From Solirubrobacterales bacterium (GTDB lineage: Bacteria > Actinomycetota > Thermoleophilia > Solirubrobacterales > Solirubrobacteraceae): 6,722 nucleotides of DNA. The stretch spans positions 1 to 6,722 of the forward strand of contig QHBV01000190.1 in the NCBI GenBank assembly GCA_003244035.1, read 5' to 3'. A model generated the notes under the pieces. That model was not told the DNA's origin. It searched no databases and was given only the letters and a program-made list of their open reading frames with translations. Both the position numbers and the translations under genes were made by a program. This document shows, piece by piece, positions 4,284 through 6,722 of this stretch; position 1 is the stretch's first letter, and every line of letters begins with the position of its first letter.

Positions 4284-5446
4284 GCCTGCTCGACGACCTG
4301 ATCACGGAGCACTGTCCTCAAGGGGTGCTGTTCAAAACCATCGGTGAGTTCGCCGAATGCGTCGCCGGGGCTACACCCGCGTCGGGTGTCCCTGCGTACT
4401 GGGAGGACGGCACGATCCCGTGGATGAGTTCCGGAGAGGTCAATAAGGGGACGGTCTACTTCACTGACAAACTGATCACGCAGGCCGGGTACGACTCATG
4501 TAGCACTCGCATAGTGCCCGCCCGCGCAGTCGTCATGGCCCTCGCGGGCCAAGGGAAGACGAGAGGCACAGTCGCAAGAACGCGCATTGAGCTGTGCACG
4601 AACCAGTCCCTGTGCTCAATCCTGACCGCCCCGTCTGTCGACAGCGACTTCCTCTATTACTTCCTCCGGACCCAGTATCAAGCGCTGCGGGAAGTGTCCT
4701 CCGGCGATGGATCTCGTGGAGGCTTGAACTTGCGGATGATCCGCAGTTACAGGATCCCCGTGCCGCCATTACCCCTCCAACGGGCAATCGTGAATGTGCT
4801 AGATCGTTTCACTGAGCTGGAAGCGGAGCTGGAAGCGGAGCTGGAAGCCCGCCGGCGCCAGTACGGACACTATGGTCATGAACTGTTGACCTTTCGCCGG
4901 CACGACAGCGTCGCCTTCGCGCCCTTGGCCGATGTTGCAACGTTTCGCCGCGGCACGGGAATCACTGCGGCAGGAATTTCTCCAGGCGACGTTCCGGTGG
5001 TAGCAAACGGACCCGCTCCTGTCTATTTCCACAGCCAGAGCAACCGGACCGGCGAGACGGTCGTCGTCGCGCGCTCAGGCGCCAATGCGGGTTTCGTGAG
5101 CTTTTGGCCTCATCCGATCTTTCTCACGGACGCGTTCAGCGTCGACCCGAACAGCGATCTGCTCGTGCCCAAGTTCGTGTACTACTTGTTGCGGTCCCGC
5201 CAGGCACACTTGTCCGGTATGAGGAAGGGCGCCGGGGTGCCTCACGTCCGGGTCAAGGAGCTCGAGGCGTATGAGATCCCCGTACCGGCGCTCCCCGAGC
5301 AGAAACGCGTCGTAGCTGTTCTGGACAACTTCGACGCCCTCGTGAACGACCTCTCGGTCGGTCTGCCGGCGGAGCTCAAGGGCCGCCGGCAGCAGTACGA
5401 GTACTACCGCGACAAGCTGCTGACCTTTGAAGAGGCGCCGGCATGA
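4280..5446 (+). CDS. hsdS: Type I restriction-modification system specificity subunit HsdS
   Basis: DNA-recognition subunit of 388 aa, usual size for the family. Target recognition domain 1 covers about residues 17-157 (GATPASGVPAYWEDGTIPW, then TNQSLCSIL). The central conserved region follows at about 158-205 (IPVPPLPLQRAIVNVLDRF, then RRRQY and HELLTF). TRD2 covers about 212-331 (ARSGANAGFVSFWPHPIFLT). The distal conserved region at about 332-383 (IPVPALPEQKRVVAVLDNF, then RRQQYEYYRDKLLTF) repeats the central one, giving the pseudo-twofold symmetry that lets one HsdS bind two HsdM. The first linker is ELEA-ELEA-ELEA (179-190) and the second is DLSVGLPAELKG-like and four residues longer. This layout matches the EcoR124/type IC group. 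The DNA sequence recognised cannot be read from the protein. The GTG start overlaps hsdM (GTGA), and the stop overlaps hsdR (ATGA). Confidence 0.96.
   Translation: MSLLDDLITEHCPQGVLFKTIGEFAECVAGATPASGVPAYWEDGTIPWMSSGEVNKGTVYFTDKLITQAGYDSCSTRIVPARAVVMALAGQGKTRGTVARTRIELCTNQSLCSILTAPSVDSDFLYYFLRTQYQALREVSSGDGSRGGLNLRMIRSYRIPVPPLPLQRAIVNVLDRFTELEAELEAELEARRRQYGHYGHELLTFRRHDSVAFAPLADVATFRRGTGITAAGISPGDVPVVANGPAPVYFHSQSNRTGETVVVARSGANAGFVSFWPHPIFLTDAFSVDPNSDLLVPKFVYYLLRSRQAHLSGMRKGAGVPHVRVKELEAYEIPVPALPEQKRVVAVLDNFDALVNDLSVGLPAELKGRRQQYEYYRDKLLTFEEAPA
4814..4849 (+). repeat. Three 12-bp in-frame tandem repeats in the HsdS central linker
   Basis: The unit GAGCTGGAAGCG occurs at 4814-4825 and 4826-4837, then again at 4838-4849 with only the last base changed to C. 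Each unit encodes Glu-Leu-Glu-Ala, so copy-number change keeps the frame. In EcoR124I/EcoR124II, two or three copies of a 12-bp unit (TAEL) at this position set a 6- or 7-base spacer in the recognition site (established knowledge). This gene would correspond to the three-copy form (inference). Confidence 0.9.
5431..5435 (+). promoter_or_regulatory. Ribosome binding site for hsdR (AGAGG)
   Basis: AGAGG within the last codons of hsdS lies seven bases before the ATG at 5443. It supports this start and, with the ATGA overlap, coupled translation of hsdR after hsdS. Confidence 0.5.
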
Positions 5447-6702
5447 TTGAGGCTCCGGGGCCGGTCAAGATCATCGAGCCGATCGCGGTCTCTGCTGAGA
5501 GCACGGTCGTCTCCGAGTTCGTCCCGGACCCGTCAGCAGAAACCGGGTATCAGAGCGAGGCGCAGCTTGAGCGGCGCTTCATCGGGCTGCTGCAGGAGCA
5601 GGCGTATCAGTACCTGACGATCAGGAGCGCCGCGGAGCTCGAGGCGCACCTCCGGGCGCAGCTTCAGGCGCTGAACGGGATCGAGTTCTCGGACCAGGAG
5701 TGGAAGCGGTTCTTCACGGAGACGCTTGCGGCCAAGAACACCGGGATCGTCGAGAAGACCGCGCTGATCCAGGAGGACCACGTCCAGATCCTCCGCCGCG
5801 ACGACGGAACGACCAAGAACGTCTACCTCCTCGATAAGGCCAACATCCACAACAACCGCCTGCAGGTCATCAACCAGTACGAGGTGCAGGGCGCGCACGC
5901 GAACCGCTACGACGTGACGATCTTGGTCAACGGGCTGCCGCTCGTGCACGTCGAACTGAAGCGTCGCGGGGTTGATATCCGAGAGGCGTTCAACCAGATC
6001 AACCGCTATCAGCGCGACAGCTTCTGGGCCGACTCGGGTCTGTTTCAGTACGTGCAGCTGTTCGTGATCTCTAACGGCACGCTGACGAAGTACTACTCGA
6101 ACACCACGAGGGTTCGCCATATCGAGGAGGCCGCCCGCGCGAGGCGCTCGAAGAGCCAGACGTCGAACAGCTTTGAGTTCACCAGCTGGTGGGCTGACGC
6201 TTCCAACAAGCCGATCCGGGATCTGACGGGATTCACAAGGACGTTTTTCGCCAAGCACACGCTTTTGAACATCCTCACGAAGTACTGCGTGTTCGACGTC
6301 GACCGCAAGCTGCTGGTGATGCGCCCCTACCAGATCGTGGCGGCTGAAAGGATTCTCCAGCGCGTCCAGACCTCGACGAACGCACGCCAGACCGGGACGC
6401 TGGCGGCGGGCGGCTACATCTGGCACACGACTGGTTCTGGCAAGACGCTGACGAGCTTCAAGTCCGCGCAGCTCGCCAGCCGGCTGCCTGATTTGGACAA
6501 GGTGCTGTTCGTCGTCGACCGCAAAGACCTCGACTATCAGACGATGCGAGAGTACGAGCGCTTCGAGAAGGGCGCAGCCAACTCCAACAAGTCGACGGCG
6601 GTCCTGGCCAAGCAGCTGGCGGATCCGAACGCTCGGATCATCATCACGACGATCCAGAAGCTGACGAACTTCGTGGGCGCCCACAAGGGCCACGAGATTT
6701 AG
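5443..6702 (+). CDS. hsdR: Type I restriction endonuclease subunit HsdR, truncated (N-terminal 419 aa)
   Basis: Motor and nuclease subunit that cuts unmethylated DNA after ATP-driven translocation when bound to HsdM2-HsdS. Only the first 419 residues are encoded; intact relatives have about 1000. The RecB-like nuclease domain has D157, then E171-L-K173 in VHVELKRRG, spaced as in EcoR124I (D151, E165, K167), and a QxxxY motif (Q185-Y189). The helicase part begins with RPYQIVAAERI (294-304) and Walker A TTGSGKT (329-335). Segments LFVVDRKDLDYQT and IIITTIQKLTNF (motifs Ia/Ib region) follow. An amber TAG at 6700-6702 comes just after GHEI, where homologues usually carry Tyr and then the DECH motif. 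DECH, the second RecA domain and the C-terminal domain are not encoded upstream of this stop. About 20 bases remain to the window edge, reading ALVLFPG in frame, so either a true nonsense mutation or bad end sequence is possible. The start is the ATG overlapping the hsdS stop. Confidence 0.9.
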   Translation: MIEAPGPVKIIEPIAVSAESTVVSEFVPDPSAETGYQSEAQLERRFIGLLQEQAYQYLTIRSAAELEAHLRAQLQALNGIEFSDQEWKRFFTETLAAKNTGIVEKTALIQEDHVQILRRDDGTTKNVYLLDKANIHNNRLQVINQYEVQGAHANRYDVTILVNGLPLVHVELKRRGVDIREAFNQINRYQRDSFWADSGLFQYVQLFVISNGTLTKYYSNTTRVRHIEEAARARRSKSQTSNSFEFTSWWADASNKPIRDLTGFTRTFFAKHTLLNILTKYCVFDVDRKLLVMRPYQIVAAERILQRVQTSTNARQTGTLAAGGYIWHTTGSGKTLTSFKSAQLASRLPDLDKVLFVVDRKDLDYQTMREYERFEKGAANSNKSTAVLAKQLADPNARIIITTIQKLTNFVGAHKGHEI

Positions 6703-6722
6703 GCGCTTGTGCTGTTTCCGGG

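Noticed and set aside
5533..6693. Long minus-strand open frame (386 codons) opposite hsdR
   Set aside because: It is antisense to HsdR, which has its catalytic motifs in the plus frame. Low-complexity Arg/Leu/Val composition and no recognisable domain.
1..6722. CRISPR array, transposon or integrase
   Set aside because: No regularly spaced repeats of CRISPR length, no transposase or recombinase motifs and no paired terminal repeats were seen on either strand.

Overview
The window comes from a high-GC bacterium, most likely an actinobacterium. Codon third positions are strongly G/C, GTG starts occur, and the protein sequences fit that group; Thermoleophilia/Solirubrobacterales is a guess from protein flavour only. 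The unusual length, and an hsdR gene that breaks about 20 bases from the right edge, suggest that the window ends at or near a contig end.

Left part (1-2344) looks like ordinary chromosome. It starts with the N-terminal end of pdxS (PLP synthase lyase subunit, minus strand). About 50 bases away and divergent from it is a double-hotdog acyl-CoA thioesterase-family gene (256-1056, plus). This converges on a MurR/RpiR-family regulator with an HTH and a SIS domain (1081-1959, minus). Behind the regulator, on the same strand, is a 52-codon gene for a small single-pass membrane protein (2050-2208). Next comes a tRNA with anticodon CAU (2271-2344), and a perfect 9-bp inverted repeat lies between it and the small gene.

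Middle (2345-2714) is a 370-base gene-free stretch. By eye it is more A/T-rich than its surroundings, and it carries several short direct repeats, a 15-bp perfect tandem duplication and two mutually exclusive hairpins at the hsdM start. I read it as the likely border of an acquired segment that used the tRNA 3' end as its entry point. No integrase is visible, so this is inference.

Right part (2715-6722) is a type I restriction-modification operon in the order hsdM-hsdS-hsdR. The genes are joined by 4-base GTGA and ATGA overlaps, so they are probably translationally coupled. HsdM and HsdS form the methyltransferase; HsdR joins them to make the restricting, translocating complex. The HsdS central linker holds three copies of a 12-bp repeat (ELEA-ELEA-ELEA) at the place where EcoR124-family (type IC) enzymes carry their TAEL repeats, whose copy number sets the spacer length of the recognition site. 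HsdR has its nuclease domain and Walker A motif but meets an amber stop after 419 codons, before the DEAD-box motif; this is either a real truncation or an end-of-contig error.

The defence system belongs to a known class. The points that merit a second look are the HsdS repeat, the alternative hairpins over the hsdM start, the hsdR stop codon and the tRNA-proximal junction.
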